Source of the DNA: an uncultured Campylobacter sp.
GTDB lineage: Bacteria > Campylobacterota > Campylobacteria > Campylobacterales > Campylobacteraceae
NCBI GenBank assembly: GCA_937896205.1
Contig: CALBNA010000414.1
Location: 1 to 6,564, forward strand
Length of the DNA stretch: 6,564 bases
Reading direction: 5' to 3'
Part shown: piece after piece, positions 6,369 to 6,564 of the stretch
How positions within the stretch are numbered: position 1 is the stretch's first letter
How the letters are laid out: the number at the start of each line of letters is the position of its first letter
The notes under the pieces: generated by a model
Told to the model about the DNA's origin: nothing
The model's database searches: none
Seen by the model: only the letters and a program-made list of their open reading frames with translations
Position numbers and translations under genes: made by a program

Positions 6369-6531
6369 TTGTCCAAAAACGATTTGGAAATTTTAAAAGA
6401 ATTTATAAATGATAAAGAGGCTCAAGAAAAAATTAACGCTATCAAAAATAGCGTAATGGACTTTAATATCTTTGAAATTACGGGCCTTGGCAATCAAGAA
6501 ATAAAACACTCAAATACCTTAGTTTGGCTCT
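6369..6531 (+). CDS. PD-(D/E)XK nuclease-family protein (PDDEXK_4-like), 5' fragment cut by the contig end
   Basis: Only the first 54 codons are genomic. TTG at 6369 is preceded by GGAG (6359-6362) with 6-nt spacing, 15 nt after the fliO-like stop. The peptide has a charged helical start (SKNDLEILKEFINDKEAQEK), then FNIFEITGLGNQEIKHSNTL (32-51) and VWL (52-54). The pattern F-N-x-F-E then L-G-x-x-x-x-E-x-x-H-S-N-x-L-x-W-L is what I recall from the N-terminus of PDDEXK_4 proteins, where this glutamate (here Glu44) belongs to the first nuclease helix. The catalytic D/E-x-K core would lie beyond the window. Composition is about 29% G+C (48 of 163 bases by hand), far below the neighbouring genes, which suggests horizontal acquisition. 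Such proteins are often in accessory or defence contexts, but the actual role is unknown. The frame stays open into adapter sequence, so any residues after Leu54 are artefact. Confidence 0.7.
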
Positions 6532-6564
6532 CTGTCTCTTATACACATCTGACGCTGCCGACGA
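6532..6564. other. Untrimmed Nextera transposase adapter (sequencing artefact)
   Basis: The last 33 bases match the reverse complement of the Nextera Read 1 transposase adapter: the 19-bp Tn5 mosaic end CTGTCTCTTATACACATCT (6532-6550) followed directly by GACGCTGCCGACGA (6551-6564). Both parts match at every base. This is library-preparation sequence carried into the assembly, not a natural Tn5 end. Read through in the preceding frame it adds the false tail SVSYTHLTLPT. Confidence 0.98.

Noticed and set aside
6532..6550. Natural Tn5/IS50 transposon end
   Set aside because: The 19-bp mosaic end is an engineered hyperactive sequence and is followed directly by the Nextera Read 1 tail at the end of the contig, so it is a library artefact.
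1..6564. CRISPR arrays, tRNA or rRNA genes
   Set aside because: No regularly spaced repeats, no tRNA-like GTTCRANNC arm in a cloverleaf context and no rRNA signature were seen on reading both strands.

Overview
The window reads as a Campylobacterota (epsilonproteobacterial) chromosome segment, most likely a Campylobacter of the higher-GC oral group (C. showae / C. rectus / C. curvus / C. gracilis type). Three things suggest this: a fused trpGD gene followed by trpF-trpB-trpA, the flagellar genes fliN and a fliO-like gene directly downstream, and heavy use of the word AAATTTG. As I remember it, C. jejuni has the same order (trpE, trpD, trpF, trpB, trpA, a small conserved gene, fliN, a membrane protein at Cj0345-Cj0352). 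The species call is inference. All confident genes are on the + strand.

Layout. Positions 1-267 have no convincing gene; they hold a 7-bp hairpin and a nearly symmetric imperfect inverted repeat (143-241) that looks like a dispersed element lying directly upstream of trpGD. Then come trpGD (268-1890), trpF (1887-2486), a 176-nt gap with two mutually exclusive hairpins and a candidate promoter, trpB (2663-3844) and trpA (3837-4586). Together these cover every step from anthranilate to tryptophan except indoleglycerol-phosphate synthase (trpC), plus the glutaminase half of anthranilate synthase; trpE and trpC are not in the window.

A second unit starts after a TATAAT-type promoter (4615-4620): a CheX-like CheY-P phosphatase candidate (4649-5065), fliN (5062-5418) and a fliO-like gene (5415-6353), each joined by a 4-nt ATGA overlap. 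This unit plausibly makes parts of the flagellar switch and export gate together with a protein that removes the switch-binding signal.

The last genomic segment (6369-6531) is the 5' end of an AT-rich gene (about 29% G+C by hand count). Its peptide resembles the N-terminus of PD-(D/E)XK nuclease-family proteins of the PDDEXK_4 type, probably the edge of a horizontally acquired accessory region. The final 33 bases (6532-6564) are not biological: they match the Nextera transposase adapter (19-bp mosaic end plus the 14-nt Read 1 tail), so the contig ends in untrimmed library adapter and the last gene is cut by it.

No clearly new system is visible. The most promising leads are the AT-rich nuclease fragment, the CheX-like gene with a complete catalytic signature, the inverted-repeat element upstream of trpGD, and the paired hairpins between trpF and trpB.
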